Positions 39,800-49,168 of a stretch of 64,000 nt of DNA are shown one piece after another (within the stretch, counting starts at the first letter, position 1; the number at the start of each line of letters is the position of its first letter). The DNA lies in NCBI GenBank assembly GCA_020621865.1, contig JAHRYW010000004.1, forward strand, positions 186,001 to 250,000, in the 5' to 3' direction. The position numbers and the translations under genes are program-made. The stretch is from Betaproteobacteria bacterium (GTDB taxonomy: Bacteria; Pseudomonadota; Gammaproteobacteria; Burkholderiales; Rhodocyclaceae). Under the pieces are notes generated by a model. It made no database searches. It was not told where the DNA came from and saw only the letters and a program-made list of their open reading frames with translations.

Positions 39800-41715
39800 G
39801 GCTTGCCTTGTTCGGAATGGGTCGGCGGGACGGCCGGCAGCAGGATGACGAAACGCGCGCCGCCGCCGGGCGCCGGGCCGGCCAGCAGGTCGCCGCCGAA
39901 ATCGCGCAGGATGTCGCGCGAGATGGTCAGGCCAAGGCCGAGCCCTTCGCCCGGCTGTTTGGTGGTGAAAAACGGTTCGAAAAGATGTTCCAGCGCTGCC
40001 TCGGAAAATCCGCTGCCGGTGTCGCTGACGGCCAGCGCGACCTGGCCGGAACTATCGCTCTCGGCGGAGAAGCTCAGGCGGCGCTGCGGCGAATCGGCCA
40101 TCGCGTCGATGGCGTTGCCGATCAGATTGACCAGCACCTGCTGCAGGCGATTCTGGTCGCACCAGGCAATTTGCGAATTTGGCCCAAATTTCCGCTCGAC
40201 CGTAGCATTCAGCTTTTTCAGGCGGGCATCGAACAGGAACAGCGCCGCATCGACCGCCTGCGCCACATCGACCGGCGCCGGGATGGCCGGCGACTTGCGG
40301 GCAAAGGTTTTCAGCGGCGTGATGATGCCACCGGCCTGCTCGGCCAGTTGGCCGACGATGCCGAGGTTCTTTTCGGTGGTCGCCAGGTCGCCGCGGCGCA
40401 TGAACTCGACGGCATTGGCCGCCAGCGTGCGGATGGCGCCGAGCGGCTGGCTCAGCTCGTGGGTGATGCCGGTCGCCATCTGGCCGAGCACGGCCAGCTT
40501 GGCGGCCTGCACCAACTCGTCCTGGGCGGCGCGCAGGGTTTGTTCGGCGCGCTGGCGTTCGGCGACTTCGCGCTGCAGGCCAGTCACGGCCTCGGACAGA
40601 TCGGCGGTGCGCGCCTCGACCTTGCGTTCCAGCTCCTGGTTGGCCCGTTCGAGCATGGCGCGCGCCTCCTCGCGGCCGCGCGCCAGCCGGCGGCGCTGGC
40701 TGAGGAAGAGCAGCCAGAGCAGGAAGCAGCCGACGGCCGCGGCGGCCAGCGCGGCATGCGTCGCCGCCTGGACATTGACCGGCTTGAGGTCGGAGAAGAC
40801 GACGATGCGCCAGGCCGTGCCCGGCAGGTGGCGACTCAGCGCGAGATAGGACTTGGCGCCCTGCAAAGGACCGGGGTCGGGTTTCAGCTGGCGCGACAGG
40901 CGAACCACCGTGCCTTCCTGCGCCGCATCGATGGCGATGTCGAGTGAGGTGACGCCGAGCGGCTGGTCGGCGAACTGCTCGCGGCTGATGCGCGCCAATT
41001 CCTCCGGCGGCTTGGGCTGCAGCGTGGCGTAGCGCCATTCCGGTGGCGAGGCGAGCAGCACGATGCCGTTGGTGTCGACAATCAGGGCCGGCGCCTCCTG
41101 CGCCAGCCAGCGCCGCTCCAGCTCGTGCAGGCTGGACTTGACGACGGCGACGCCGATCACCTTCCAGTCCTGCTCCTCGTCGCGGATCGGCAGTGCGAAC
41201 AGATAGCCCGGTTCCTTGCGCACGTCGTCCACCGCGTAGTGCCGCCCCGGCGTGCCGGCGATGGCGCCGCGGATCAGCGGCATGTAGGAGAGGTCGGCGC
41301 CGAGCAGGTTCTTGGAGAAGATCCAGTCGCTGGACGCAACCACCCGGCCGGTGGTATCGACCACGAAAATGACCGGCCCGCCGAGGTGGTCGTTGAGTTT
41401 CTGCAAGAAGTGGTTGGCCGAGGCCTGCAGGATGTCCTGGCGCTCGCCCGGGTTGCGCAGCAGGGCCAGCACGTCGGGGTTCAGCTCGACGGCGCTGGGG
41501 ATGGCGGCGTGCCGCGTCACCTCGCTGTCGATGGCGGCGGCGAGCACATCGAGCTGGTGGCTGGCCTCGTCGCGCATCTGGTTGAAGCCGAGGTTCTGCG
41601 AGACCCGGTAGGCGAGCAGCGCAGTGACCAGCAGCAGGACCAGCATGGCAACCATGACCAGCGCGTGATGCGGCTTGGGCAGGCTGACCGGGACGGGCTG
41701 GCGGGTTTCGGACAT
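39796..41715 (-). CDS. Sensor histidine kinase, DctB/AauS-like
   Basis: About 639 residues from ATG 41715; a TTG at 41727 overlapping the marC stop is an alternative. Membrane helix LVMVAMLVLLLVTALLAYRV, large periplasmic double-PDC (Cache) sensor (about 40-300; VDTTGRVVASSDWIFSKN, VDTNGIVLLASPPEWRYA), second helix, coiled coil, H box LGQMATGITHELSQPLGAIR (the DctB-type motif) and ATPase motifs (QVLVNLIGNAIDAM, VSDTGSGF, EGLGLGLTISRDIL). It senses dicarboxylate-like ligands and phosphorylates the regulator encoded next. Copy E of the dispersed element (40168-40209) is read in frame between H box and N box as LNATVERKFGPNSQIA. Confidence 0.92.
   Translation of the reverse strand: MSETRQPVPVSLPKPHHALVMVAMLVLLLVTALLAYRVSQNLGFNQMRDEASHQLDVLAAAIDSEVTRHAAIPSAVELNPDVLALLRNPGERQDILQASANHFLQKLNDHLGGPVIFVVDTTGRVVASSDWIFSKNLLGADLSYMPLIRGAIAGTPGRHYAVDDVRKEPGYLFALPIRDEEQDWKVIGVAVVKSSLHELERRWLAQEAPALIVDTNGIVLLASPPEWRYATLQPKPPEELARISREQFADQPLGVTSLDIAIDAAQEGTVVRLSRQLKPDPGPLQGAKSYLALSRHLPGTAWRIVVFSDLKPVNVQAATHAALAAAAVGCFLLWLLFLSQRRRLARGREEARAMLERANQELERKVEARTADLSEAVTGLQREVAERQRAEQTLRAAQDELVQAAKLAVLGQMATGITHELSQPLGAIRTLAANAVEFMRRGDLATTEKNLGIVGQLAEQAGGIITPLKTFARKSPAIPAPVDVAQAVDAALFLFDARLKKLNATVERKFGPNSQIAWCDQNRLQQVLVNLIGNAIDAMADSPQRRLSFSAESDSSGQVALAVSDTGSGFSEAALEHLFEPFFTTKQPGEGLGLGLTISRDILRDFGGDLLAGPAPGGGARFVILLPAVPPTHSEQGKP
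40168..40209 (-). repeat. Dispersed element copy E, inside the DctB/AauS-like kinase gene
   Basis: Minus strand: core ATGCTACGGTC, GAGCGG, AAATTTG, GGCC, AAATTCGCAAATT. Read in the sense frame as Asn-Ala-Thr-Val-Glu-Arg-Lys-Phe. Confidence 0.8.
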
Positions 41716-41723
41716 GCGTTGGC

Positions 41724-42368
41724 TCAAATCCCGGCCATGAAGCTGCGGATGCCCGAACCGACGAACTGCACGCCGATGCAGACAAGCAGGAAGCCGGTCA
41801 GCCGGGCGACGACGTTAAGCCCCTCGGCGCCGAGATGGCGCGATACCCAGCGCGCCGAATGCAGGACCAGCCAGATCAGCAGGCAGGTGATGGCAATGCT
41901 GGCCACGGTCGCCGCGTAGGCGGTCACCCGGCGCATGCCGCCGGACAACTCGGCGATTTCCGACGAAATACCGATCACCGTCGCCAGCGCCCCCGGCCCG
42001 GCGATGCCCGGCATGGCCAGCGGGAAGAAGGCGAAGCTGCCATTGCCGCCGGCCGGTGCGGTGTCGCCGCTGCCGAACAGCATCCGGTAGCCGATCAGCG
42101 CCACGGTCAGGCCGCCGGCAATGCGCAGGGCGCCGAAGGAAATGCCGAAAGCCTCCAGGATGAAGACCCCGGCGAACAATCCTACGGTGAGCAGCAAAAA
42201 ACCGTAAAAACAGGCGCGCCGCGCTTCCCGCGAACTGGCGCTGACCTCAAGATCAGTGGCCAGCGACAGGAAGACCGGGATCTTCGACAGGGGATTGGTG
42301 ATCGTCAGCAGGCTGACCAGCCCGCCGAGGAAGAAGCTGATCGCCAGCCGGTTCAGAGTATCCGCCAT
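41724..42368 (-). CDS. MarC-family integral membrane protein
   Basis: 214 residues, six membrane helices: FFLGGLVSLLTITNPLSKIPVF (the conserved N-P segment), GFLLLTVGLFAGVFILEAFGIS, LRIAGGLTVALIGYRML, a middle loop FFPLAMPGIAGPGALATVIG (the conserved P-x-x-x-P-x-x-x-G-P-G) and two more helices. The UPF0056/MarC family has no firmly established function; MarC is not a drug pump in E. coli. It overlaps gltL by ATGA and precedes the kinase gene, so it is fully inside the acidic-amino-acid operon, which suggests a transport-related role. Confidence 0.9.
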   Translation of the reverse strand: MADTLNRLAISFFLGGLVSLLTITNPLSKIPVFLSLATDLEVSASSREARRACFYGFLLLTVGLFAGVFILEAFGISFGALRIAGGLTVALIGYRMLFGSGDTAPAGGNGSFAFFPLAMPGIAGPGALATVIGISSEIAELSGGMRRVTAYAATVASIAITCLLIWLVLHSARWVSRHLGAEGLNVVARLTGFLLVCIGVQFVGSGIRSFMAGI

Positions 42369-43096
42369 CAGTGGTGCAGGATCTTGGCCAGGAACTGCTG
42401 CGCCCGCTGCGAGCGCGGATTGGCGAAGAAAGCCTCCTTGCTGTCGTCCTCGACGATGGCGCCCTGGTCCATGAAGATGACCCGGTCGGCAACGCGCTTG
42501 GCGAAGCCCATTTCGTGCGTCACGCACATCATCGTCATGCCTTCGTGGGCCAGTTCGGTCATCACGTCGAGCACCTCGTTGACCATTTCCGGGTCAAGCG
42601 CCGAAGTCGGCTCGTCGAACAGCATGCAGATCGGGTCCATGGCCAGCGCCCGGGCGATCGCCACGCGCTGCTGCTGGCCACCCGACAACTGGCCGGGGAA
42701 CTTGGCGGCCTGCGCCTTGAGGCCGACCCGGTCGAGCAGTTTCAGGCCCTTGTCCATCGCCTCGTCCTGGCTGCGGCCGAGCACCTTGACCTGGGCGATG
42801 GCCAGATTCTGGGTGATGCTCATGTGCGGGAACAGTTCGAAGTTCTGGAAAACCATGCCGACGCGGGCGCGCAGCTTGGACAGGTTGGTCTTCGGGTCGC
42901 CGACCGAGGTGCCGTCGACGATGATTTCACCCGACTGGAAGGGTTCCAGGCCATTGACGCACTTGATCAGCGTCGACTTGCCGGAACCGGAAGGCCCGCA
43001 GACGACGATGACTTCGCCCTTGGCGACCGAGGTGGTGCACTCCTTGAGCACCTGGAAACTGCCGTAATGCTTGCTGACGTTGGCGATATTGATCAT
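42368..43096 (-). CDS. gltL: Glutamate/aspartate ABC importer, ATPase
   Basis: 242 residues from ATG 43096 (ribosome site AGGAGA). Starts [20 protein letters not shown]; Walker [23 protein letters not shown]-loop [17 protein letters not shown], signature [15 protein letters not shown], Walker [21 protein letters not shown], switch [15 protein letters not shown]. Typical of polar-amino-acid ATPases (GlnQ/GltL). Overlaps marC by one codon. Confidence 0.95.
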   Translation of the reverse strand: MINIANVSKHYGSFQVLKECTTSVAKGEVIVVCGPSGSGKSTLIKCVNGLEPFQSGEIIVDGTSVGDPKTNLSKLRARVGMVFQNFELFPHMSITQNLAIAQVKVLGRSQDEAMDKGLKLLDRVGLKAQAAKFPGQLSGGQQQRVAIARALAMDPICMLFDEPTSALDPEMVNEVLDVMTELAHEGMTMMCVTHEMGFAKRVADRVIFMDQGAIVEDDSKEAFFANPRSQRAQQFLAKILHH

Positions 43097-43118
43097 GGGA
43101 TGTCTCCTTGGGCGGCGC

Positions 43119-43805
43119 TCAGGCCGGGGTATATTTTTTCTGCAGGCGTTTGACGATCTGCGAGGCGCTGAAGCAGATGACGAAATAGACGGCACCGGCG
43201 AAAAGCAGCATTTCCACCAGTCGCCCGTCGCGGTCGCCCACCTTGTAGGCGGCACCGAAGAAGTCGGCCAGCGCCGAGACATAAACCAGCGAGGTGTCCT
43301 GGAAAAGGATAATGGCTTGCGTCAGCAGCAGCGGCACCATGTTGCGGAAGGCCTGCGGCAGCACGACCAGGCGCATGGCCTGGGCGTAGTTCATGCCGAG
43401 CGCCGAGGCAGCGGAAATCTGCCCCTTCGGCACGCTCTGGATGCCGGCGCGGATGATTTCCGAGTAGTAGGCTGCTTCGAACAGGGCAAAACCGGCCATC
43501 GCCGAAGACAAACGCAAGTCAGTCCCCTTCGGAATGTTGAACAACTGCCCAACAAACTCCGGCACGATCAGGAAGAACCAGAGCAGCACCATGACCAGCG
43601 GCACGGCGCGGAACAGGTTGACGTAGCCGGCGGCGAACCACGACAGCGGCTTGACCGAAGACAGCCGCATCATGGCCAGCAGAGTTCCCCAGACGATGCC
43701 GATGACCACCGCCTGGGCAGTGATGACCAGCGAAATCTTCATGCCGTCCCACAGGAAGGGCAAGGCGCCGGGGATGGAAGACCAGTCGAATTCGTAAGTC
43801 ATCAT
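43119..43805 (-). CDS. gltK: Glutamate/aspartate ABC importer, permease
   Basis: 228 residues with the HisMQ-type permease fold (five helices). The cytoplasmic EAA loop [23 protein letters not shown] contacts the ATPase. Starts [22 protein letters not shown]. Overlaps gltJ by 4 bases. Forms the membrane channel with GltJ. Confidence 0.94.
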   Translation of the reverse strand: MMTYEFDWSSIPGALPFLWDGMKISLVITAQAVVIGIVWGTLLAMMRLSSVKPLSWFAAGYVNLFRAVPLVMVLLWFFLIVPEFVGQLFNIPKGTDLRLSSAMAGFALFEAAYYSEIIRAGIQSVPKGQISAASALGMNYAQAMRLVVLPQAFRNMVPLLLTQAIILFQDTSLVYVSALADFFGAAYKVGDRDGRLVEMLLFAGAVYFVICFSASQIVKRLQKKYTPA

Positions 43806-44539
43806 TTGCCTCCGATATAGCCGGGCACGGCGATGCGTTTTTCGAACCTGTGCATCAGGGTCATCACGGTGACGTTGATGATGATGTAGGACAGCGTCAC
43901 GGCAATGAAGGACTCGTAGGGCTGCGCGGTGTAATCGACCAGCTGGCGGCCCTGGGCAGCCAGCTCAAGCAGGCCGATGGTCGAGCAGACGGCGGAATTC
44001 TTGAAGATGTTGAGGAATTCCGAAGTCAGCGGCGGCACGACCAGGCGGAAGGCCATCGGCAGCATCACGTAGCGATAGGTCTGCGGCAGCGTGAAGCCAA
44101 GCGCCAGCCCGGCGTTCTTCTGGCCGCGCGGCAGTGAGTTGATGCCGGCGCGCACCTGCTCGGCGACGCGGGCGCTGGTGAATAGCCCGAGGCAGACCAT
44201 CGAGGCGAGGAACTGCTGCAACACCGGGTTGGACTGCTTGTAGGCATCGCCGATACTGGTCGGCAACAGCTCCGGCAGCACGAAATACCAGATGAACAGC
44301 TGGACGAGCAGCGGCACGTTGCGGAACAGCTCGACATAGGCGGTGGCGATGCCGGCCAGCGTCTTGTTCGGCACCGTGCGCAGCACGCCGACCAGGGCGC
44401 CGAGCAGCAGGGCGAGCACCCAGGCGGTCAGCGACAGCGCGATGGTCATCTTGAAGCCGGCGAACATCCAGCCCAGATAGGTGTCGTCGCCGCTCGCACT
44501 CGACTGCAGGAAGACACCCCAATTCCATTGATAACCCAT
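43802..44539 (-). CDS. gltJ: Glutamate/aspartate ABC importer, permease
   Basis: 245 residues, HisMQ-type permease: [30 protein letters not shown] at the N terminus in two parts, helices around [19 protein letters not shown], and the EAA loop [23 protein letters not shown]. Partner of GltK. Preceded by an intergenic hairpin after gltI that may lower permease relative to binding-protein expression. Confidence 0.94.
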   Translation of the reverse strand: MGYQWNWGVFLQSSASGDDTYLGWMFAGFKMTIALSLTAWVLALLLGALVGVLRTVPNKTLAGIATAYVELFRNVPLLVQLFIWYFVLPELLPTSIGDAYKQSNPVLQQFLASMVCLGLFTSARVAEQVRAGINSLPRGQKNAGLALGFTLPQTYRYVMLPMAFRLVVPPLTSEFLNIFKNSAVCSTIGLLELAAQGRQLVDYTAQPYESFIAVTLSYIIINVTVMTLMHRFEKRIAVPGYIGGK

Positions 44540-44566
44540 GACGGTCTCCTCAAGGATATTTTTATC

Positions 44567-44594
44567 GCCCCTCCCCCGCCGACGGGAGAGGGGC
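44567..44594 (-). promoter_or_regulatory. Intergenic hairpin between gltI and gltJ
   Basis: GCCCCTCCC pairs imperfectly with GGGAGAGGGGC across the spacer CCGCCGAC. No T run on the minus strand, so it is more likely an mRNA stabiliser or partial attenuator that raises binding-protein levels over the membrane subunits. Confidence 0.55.
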
Positions 44595-44602
44595 CGGGAG
44601 AC

Positions 44603-45502
44603 TTACTCGAAAGCCTTGTCGTTCGGGGCCTTGAAGGCAGCCTTCATTTCATCGGACAGCGGCATGTTGAGATTCAGGCCCTTGGGCGGGATCGGACTCA
44701 GGAACCACTTGGCGTAGATCTTCTCGGCATCGCCTGAAGTCAGCGCCTTGGTCAGCGCCGCATCGACGACCTTCTTGAAGGCCGGATCATCCTTGCGCAG
44801 CATGCAGCCGTAGGCTTCCTTGGATTGGGCGGTGCCGGTGACGATCCAGTCGCCCGGCTTCCTGGCCTTGGCCATTTCGCCGTAGAGCAGTGCGTCGTCC
44901 ATCATGAAGGCGACAGCGCGGCCGGTTTCCAGGGTCAGGAAGGCTTCGCCGTGATCCTTGGCGGAGATGACGTTCATGCCCATCTTCTTGTCTTCGTTCA
45001 TCTTGCGCAGCAGGCGCTCGGAAGTGGTGCCGGCGGTGGTCACCACGTTCTTGCCAGCAAGATCAGGGAAGTCCTTGATGCCGGAAGTCGCCTTGGTCAT
45101 CAGCCGGGTGCCGATCACGAAAATCGTGGTCGAGAAACCGACCTGCTTCTGGCGTTCGAGATTGTTGGTCGTCGAGCCGCATTCGATATCGACCGTGCCG
45201 TTCTGGATCAGCGTGATGCGATTGGCCGAGGTGACCGGCATCAGGCGGGTGTCGATCTTGGCCAGCTTCAGTTCGTTCTTGATGCCATCGACGACCTTGA
45301 GCATCAGTTCGTGCGAATAGCCGATGACCTGCTGCTTGTCGTCGTAATACGAGAAGGGAATCGACGATTCGCGGTGACCCAGCGTGATGCTGCCGGTGTC
45401 CTTGATCTTCTTCAGGGTGGCGGATTCCTGGGCCTGGGCCGGCAGGGCGGCGGTAACGCTCAGGGTGGTGGCAAGTGCGGCAGCAAAGGCAAATCGGTTC
45501 AT
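44603..45502 (-). CDS. gltI: Glutamate/aspartate-binding periplasmic protein
   Basis: 299 residues. Signal peptide MNRFAFAAALATTLSVTAALPAQA, then the SBP family 3 domain: LKKIKDTGSITLGHRESSIPFSYYD in two parts, VIGYSHELMLKVVDGIKNEL, NRITLIQNGTVDIECGSTTNNLERQKQV (ligand Arg/Ser/Thr residues as in GltI), AVAFMMDDALLYGEMAKAR. It captures Glu/Asp for GltJKL. First gene of a seven-gene operon gltIJKL-marC-kinase-regulator. The sigma-54 promoter and paired operators lie directly upstream. Confidence 0.95.
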   Translation of the reverse strand: MNRFAFAAALATTLSVTAALPAQAQESATLKKIKDTGSITLGHRESSIPFSYYDDKQQVIGYSHELMLKVVDGIKNELKLAKIDTRLMPVTSANRITLIQNGTVDIECGSTTNNLERQKQVGFSTTIFVIGTRLMTKATSGIKDFPDLAGKNVVTTAGTTSERLLRKMNEDKKMGMNVISAKDHGEAFLTLETGRAVAFMMDDALLYGEMAKARKPGDWIVTGTAQSKEAYGCMLRKDDPAFKKVVDAALTKALTSGDAEKIYAKWFLSPIPPKGLNLNMPLSDEMKAAFKAPNDKAFE

Positions 45503-45556
45503 GTCGTCTCCTCTTTTTTGAAAGAAGCCGCAGTCGGGCTCCGTTGGCTACTACTA

Positions 45557-45572
45557 TGCAGCGAGCGTGCCA
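45557..45572 (-). promoter_or_regulatory. Sigma-54 promoter of the glt operon
   Basis: Minus strand TGGCACGCTCGCTGCA: perfect -24 box TGGCACG, 4 bases, then CTGCA at -12. It lies 54 bases before the gltI start codon. Confidence 0.78.
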
Positions 45573-45597
45573 GAAAAGCGAGCCTCACCATAAAGCT

Positions 45598-45610
45598 CAA
45601 ACAACTGATT
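45598..45610 (-). promoter_or_regulatory. IHF-like site at the glt promoter
   Basis: Minus strand AATCAGTTGTTTG matches WATCARNNNNTTR, between the sigma-54 promoter and the operators. Position suits DNA bending for an enhancer-binding activator. Confidence 0.5.
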
Positions 45611-45645
45611 TTTCGATGATTTTTACACAGACCAGCCAACACGGC

Positions 45646-45659
45646 GTCGGATTTCCGTC
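45646..45659. promoter_or_regulatory. Proximal AauR-like operator upstream of gltI
   Basis: GTCGGATTTCCGTC, CGG-N4-CCG core, about 80 bases upstream of the -24 box. Confidence 0.62.
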
Positions 45660-45676
45660 AGCGCGATAAATCAGCC

Positions 45677-45690
45677 ATCGGAAATCCGAC
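45677..45690. promoter_or_regulatory. Distal AauR-like operator upstream of gltI
   Basis: ATCGGAAATCCGAC; centre 31 bp from the proximal site, the same spacing as at aspA. The inner ten bases are identical to the proximal aspA site. Confidence 0.65.
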
Positions 45691-45712
45691 AGCAAAAAGC
45701 AGACAATGGTTG

Positions 45713-45743
45713 CAAAAAAGCCGCCCAAAACGGCGGCTTTTTT
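45713..45743. terminator. Terminator after trpE (bidirectional)
   Basis: Stem AAAAAGCCGCC / GGCGGCTTTTT with loop around CAAAAC, flanked by A and T runs. It ends the rpe-gph-trpE transcript and so physically isolates trpE from any downstream trp genes. Confidence 0.9.
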
Positions 45744-45762
45744 GTTGGCAGGCGCGTGACGC

Positions 45763-47238
45763 TCAGTCGAAGCGCGTATCCAGCCCCTGTTCGGCCAGTT
45801 CCGCGGCGCGCAGTACGGCGCGGGCCTTGTTGCGGGTTTCTTCCCATTCCGACTGCGGGTTGGAATCGGCGACGATGCCGGCCCCGGCCTGGACATGCAG
45901 CAGGCCGTCCTTGACGACCCCGGTACGGATGGCGATGGCGATATCCATGTCGCCGTTGAAGCCCAGATAGCCGACGGCACCGGCGTAAATGCCGCGCTTG
46001 ACCGGCTCCAGCTCGTCGATGATTTCCATGGCGCGGATCTTCGGCGCGCCGGACACGGTGCCGGCCGGGAAGGTGGCGCGCAGCACGTCGAGCGCGTCGA
46101 GCCCCGGCTGCAGCTTGCCGTCCACGTTGGAGACGATGTGCATCACGTGCGAGTAGCGCTCGACGATCATGTTCTCGGTCAGCTTGACCGAACCGACCTG
46201 GGCGACGCGGCCGCAGTCGTTGCGGCCGAGGTCGAGCAGTTGCGTATGCTCGGCGCGTTCCTTCTCGTCGGCCAGCAATTCGGCGGCCAGTGCGGCGTCT
46301 TCCTCCGGCGTCGCGCCGCGCTTGCGGGTGCCGGCGATCGGCCGGACGGTGACGACGTCACCTTCGAGGCGCACCAGGATCTCCGGCGAGGCGCCGACGA
46401 CGTGGTAGTCCTCGAAGTCGAAATAGAACATGTAGGGCGACGGGTTGAGGCTGCGCAGCGCCCGGTAGAGCGCCATCGGACTGGCCCCGAACGGCTTGCT
46501 CATCCGTTGCGACAGCACGACCTGCATGATGTCGCCTTCGGTAATGTAGTCCTTGGCCTTGAGTACGGCCGCCTTGAAGGCTTCCTCGCCGAAATTGGAA
46601 ACGGCCGGCGCCGAGGCGCAAGGCTGCTCGGCCGGGATGCTGGCCGGCTGGCGCAGCTTGGCGAGCAGTTCCTTCAGGCGCGCGCGGGCCTTCTGGTAGG
46701 CGCCGGGGAACCCCGGTTCGGCGAAGACAACCAGGGTCAGCTTGCCGGACAGGTTATCGACGACGGCGATTTCCTCGGAGAGCAGCAGGCCGATGTCCGG
46801 CGTGCCGATCGGGTCCGGCTTGTTGGCGGCGGCCAGCTTGCTCTCGACGTAGCGGATGGTGTCGTAGCCGAAGCAGCCGACCAGGCCGCCGCAGAAGCGC
46901 GGCAGGCCGGAACTGGGCGGCGCCTTGAAGCGGGTCATGAACTCGTCGATGAAGTCGAGCGGGTTGATGTCGTCGCGGCGTTCGGCAACGCGATGGCCGG
47001 AAAGAACCAGCACCTGGCGGCCATTGACCACGACGCGGGTCTGGGCGCCGAGGCCGATGATCGAGTAGCGGCCGAAACGCTCGCCACCCTGTACCGATTC
47101 GAGCAGGTAGGTGAACGGCCCGTTGGCCAGCTTCAGGTAGATGGAGAGCGGCGTGTCGAGGTCGGCAAACGTTTCCAGCGTGACGGGAATACGGTTGTAG
47201 CCTTGCGCGGCAAGCGCGTTGAATTCGGTTTCAGTCAT
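45763..47238 (-). CDS. trpE: Anthranilate synthase component I
   Basis: 491 residues. N-terminal half with [20 protein letters not shown] (the Ser of the LLES motif forms the tryptophan feedback site) and the chorismate-binding half with [71 protein letters not shown] and [16 protein letters not shown]. With TrpG it makes anthranilate from chorismate. Placed after rpe and gph as in other betaproteobacteria, but trpG, normally next, is 23 kb away. Confidence 0.97.
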   Translation of the reverse strand: MTETEFNALAAQGYNRIPVTLETFADLDTPLSIYLKLANGPFTYLLESVQGGERFGRYSIIGLGAQTRVVVNGRQVLVLSGHRVAERRDDINPLDFIDEFMTRFKAPPSSGLPRFCGGLVGCFGYDTIRYVESKLAAANKPDPIGTPDIGLLLSEEIAVVDNLSGKLTLVVFAEPGFPGAYQKARARLKELLAKLRQPASIPAEQPCASAPAVSNFGEEAFKAAVLKAKDYITEGDIMQVVLSQRMSKPFGASPMALYRALRSLNPSPYMFYFDFEDYHVVGASPEILVRLEGDVVTVRPIAGTRKRGATPEEDAALAAELLADEKERAEHTQLLDLGRNDCGRVAQVGSVKLTENMIVERYSHVMHIVSNVDGKLQPGLDALDVLRATFPAGTVSGAPKIRAMEIIDELEPVKRGIYAGAVGYLGFNGDMDIAIAIRTGVVKDGLLHVQAGAGIVADSNPQSEWEETRNKARAVLRAAELAEQGLDTRFD

Positions 47239-47360
47239 GGGGAAGCCTCGGAAATGACAGGGTGCTGCGATCTAGTGCGGGGCGCCGGACGGGCGCGCGA
47301 AAGGGAATCAGCGGCGCCAGAGACGCCAACCGTGCCATTCGTGCCAGAGTCGCAGAGGGG

Positions 47361-48041
47361 TCATTTGTGCGGGAGGTCTTTGAAAGTAAGGGCTTGCCGG
47401 TAGGCGGCAAGCAGATCGGATACTAGCGCATCGCAATCGACACTGTCCACCGGCTTGCCCTCGTTGTAGCCGTAGGGCACGCAGAAGGCCGGCGAACCGG
47501 CGGCGCGGGCCGCCAGGATGTCGTTTTCCGAGTCGCCGACGTGCAGGTTGCGATCCGGCCGCACGCCGAACAGCCGGCAGGCGTGGAGGATAGGTTCCGG
47601 ATGCGGCTTCTTGTGCGCCGTCGTATCGCCGGAAACGATCACGTCGAAATAGTCGGTCATGCCCATCCGGTCGAGCAGCGCCTCGGTGAACATGCCCGGC
47701 TTGTTGGTGACGACGCCCATCTTCAGGCCGTGGGCTTTCCAGGCATCGAGCCCTTCAAGCACGCCCGGATAAATCTGGGCAAATTTGCCATTGACCGTAG
47801 CATAGTGACGCTTGAACGACTCGATGGCCGCCTGCAACTGCTCGGCGCTCGGCGCCTGCTCGTGGGTCAGGCAACGCTCGACCAGCACCGCCATGCCCTT
47901 GCCGACGAAGCTGTGCACCTCGGCCTGGGAACGCGGCGGGGCGCCGATTTCGTCGAGCATCAGCCGGCAGCCCTCGGCGAGGTCGGCGATGGTGTCGAGC
48001 AGCGTGCCGTCGAGATCGAAGGTGACCGACTGGAATTGCAT
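47361..48041 (-). CDS. gph: Phosphoglycolate phosphatase (HAD family)
   Basis: 226 residues: motif I VTFDLDGTLLDTIADLAEG, cap domain, motif II VVTNKP, KPHPEPILHACR (motif III Lys) and HVGDSENDILAARAAG (motif IV). It removes 2-phosphoglycolate formed by DNA repair or RuBisCO. Starts 2 bases after rpe and is followed by trpE at 122 bases, the conserved rpe-gph-trpE order. Copy F of the dispersed element (47771-47804) is read in frame within the cap domain as KRHYATVNGKFAQIYPG. Confidence 0.93.
   Translation of the reverse strand: MQFQSVTFDLDGTLLDTIADLAEGCRLMLDEIGAPPRSQAEVHSFVGKGMAVLVERCLTHEQAPSAEQLQAAIESFKRHYATVNGKFAQIYPGVLEGLDAWKAHGLKMGVVTNKPGMFTEALLDRMGMTDYFDVIVSGDTTAHKKPHPEPILHACRLFGVRPDRNLHVGDSENDILAARAAGSPAFCVPYGYNEGKPVDSVDCDALVSDLLAAYRQALTFKDLPHK
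47771..47804 (-). repeat. Dispersed element copy F, inside gph
   Basis: Minus strand: core ATGCTACGGTC, AATGGC, AAATTTG, CCCAGATTTAT. In frame as Tyr-Ala-Thr-Val-Asn-Gly-Lys-Phe. Shares AATGGCAAA with copy G, which suggests a coding-compatible subtype. Confidence 0.7.
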
Positions 48042-48043
48042 GT

Positions 48044-48745
48044 TCAGACCTTGGCCAGTTCGCTACGCAGGGCGCCGATAATCGAGTCGTAGCGATGCGG
48101 GTCGCTGTCCTTCCCTGCTCCATAAACAGCCGAGCCGGCAACGAAGGCATCGACGCCGGCGCGGGCGATGTCGGCGATGTTGGCGGTATTCACGCCGCCG
48201 TCGATCTCCAGTCGGATGCGCCGGCCAGTTTCGCGTTCGTAGGCGTCGAGCTTGGCCCTGGCCTGGCGGGCCTTAGCCAGCGTGCCGGGGATGAATTTCT
48301 GGCCGCCGAAGCCGGGGTTGACGCTCATCAGCAGCACGACGTCGATCTTGTCGAGCACGTAGTCCATGTAGGCTAGCGGTGTCGCCGGGTTGAAGACCAG
48401 GCCGCCCTGGCAGCCGCCATCGCGGATCAGCGACAGGCTGCGGTCGACGTGTTCCGAGGCTTCCGGGTGGAAGGTGATGATGTTGGCGCCGGCCTTGATG
48501 AAGTCGGGGATGATCCGGTCGACCGGCTTGACCATCAGGTGCACGTCGATCGGGGCGCTGGTGCACGGCCGGATCGCTTCGCAAACCAGTGGGCCAATGG
48601 TCAGGTTGGGAACATAATGGTTGTCCATCACGTCGAAGTGAATCCAGTCGGCCCCCGAGGCGATGACGTTGGCCACTTCTTCGCCCAGCTTGGCGAAGTT
48701 GGCGGACAGAATGCTCGGTGCAATGACGTAATCTTTGGCTGACAT
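48044..48745 (-). CDS. rpe: Ribulose-phosphate 3-epimerase
   Basis: 233 residues from ATG 48745 ([20 protein letters not shown]); the frame is open much further but overlaps apaG. TIM barrel motifs [20 protein letters not shown] (metal His and Asp), [44 protein letters not shown] and [12 protein letters not shown]. It interconverts ribulose- and xylulose-5-phosphate. Only 36 bases separate it from the divergent apaG, so the promoter of each must overlap the other's leader or coding region. Confidence 0.97.
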   Translation of the reverse strand: MSAKDYVIAPSILSANFAKLGEEVANVIASGADWIHFDVMDNHYVPNLTIGPLVCEAIRPCTSAPIDVHLMVKPVDRIIPDFIKAGANIITFHPEASEHVDRSLSLIRDGGCQGGLVFNPATPLAYMDYVLDKIDVVLLMSVNPGFGGQKFIPGTLAKARQARAKLDAYERETGRRIRLEIDGGVNTANIADIARAGVDAFVAGSAVYGAGKDSDPHRYDSIIGALRSELAKV

Positions 48746-48781
48746 GATGCTTCCCTGAACTAGAACAGACGAAATTATCCC

Positions 48782-49165
48782 ATGCCCGACGACAACAAGT
48801 ACCGAATCGAAATCCAGCCGATGCCGCAGTTCATTCCGGACCAGTCCGACCCGGAGAACGACCGCTACGTGTTCGCCTACACGATCACCATCAAGAACGT
48901 CGGCAGCGTGCCTGCCCAGCTGGTCTCGCGCCACTGGATCATCACCGACGCCAACAACGAGGTCCAGGAAGTGCGCGGCATCGGCGTCGTCGGCAAGCAG
49001 CCGCTGCTGCAGCCGGGCGAGAGTTTCCAGTACACCAGCGGATCGGCACTGACGACGCAGATTGGCACGATGAAGGGCAGCTACCAGATGGTGGCCGAGG
49101 ACGGCACGCATTTCGAGGCTGAAATCCCGGAATTCGTGCTGGCCAGCCCGCACGCGCTGCATTGA
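48782..49165 (+). CDS. apaG: ApaG/DUF525 domain protein
   Basis: 127 residues: [33 protein letters not shown] in parts, [34 protein letters not shown] in parts, then [20 protein letters not shown]. This is the beta-sandwich ApaG family. Its function is not settled (a nucleotide-binding FN3-like fold; once linked to cobalt/magnesium resistance). Divergent from rpe, the order seen widely in betaproteobacteria. Confidence 0.95.
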   Translation: MPDDNKYRIEIQPMPQFIPDQSDPENDRYVFAYTITIKNVGSVPAQLVSRHWIITDANNEVQEVRGIGVVGKQPLLQPGESFQYTSGSALTTQIGTMKGSYQMVAEDGTHFEAEIPEFVLASPHALH

Positions 49166-49168
49166 ACC

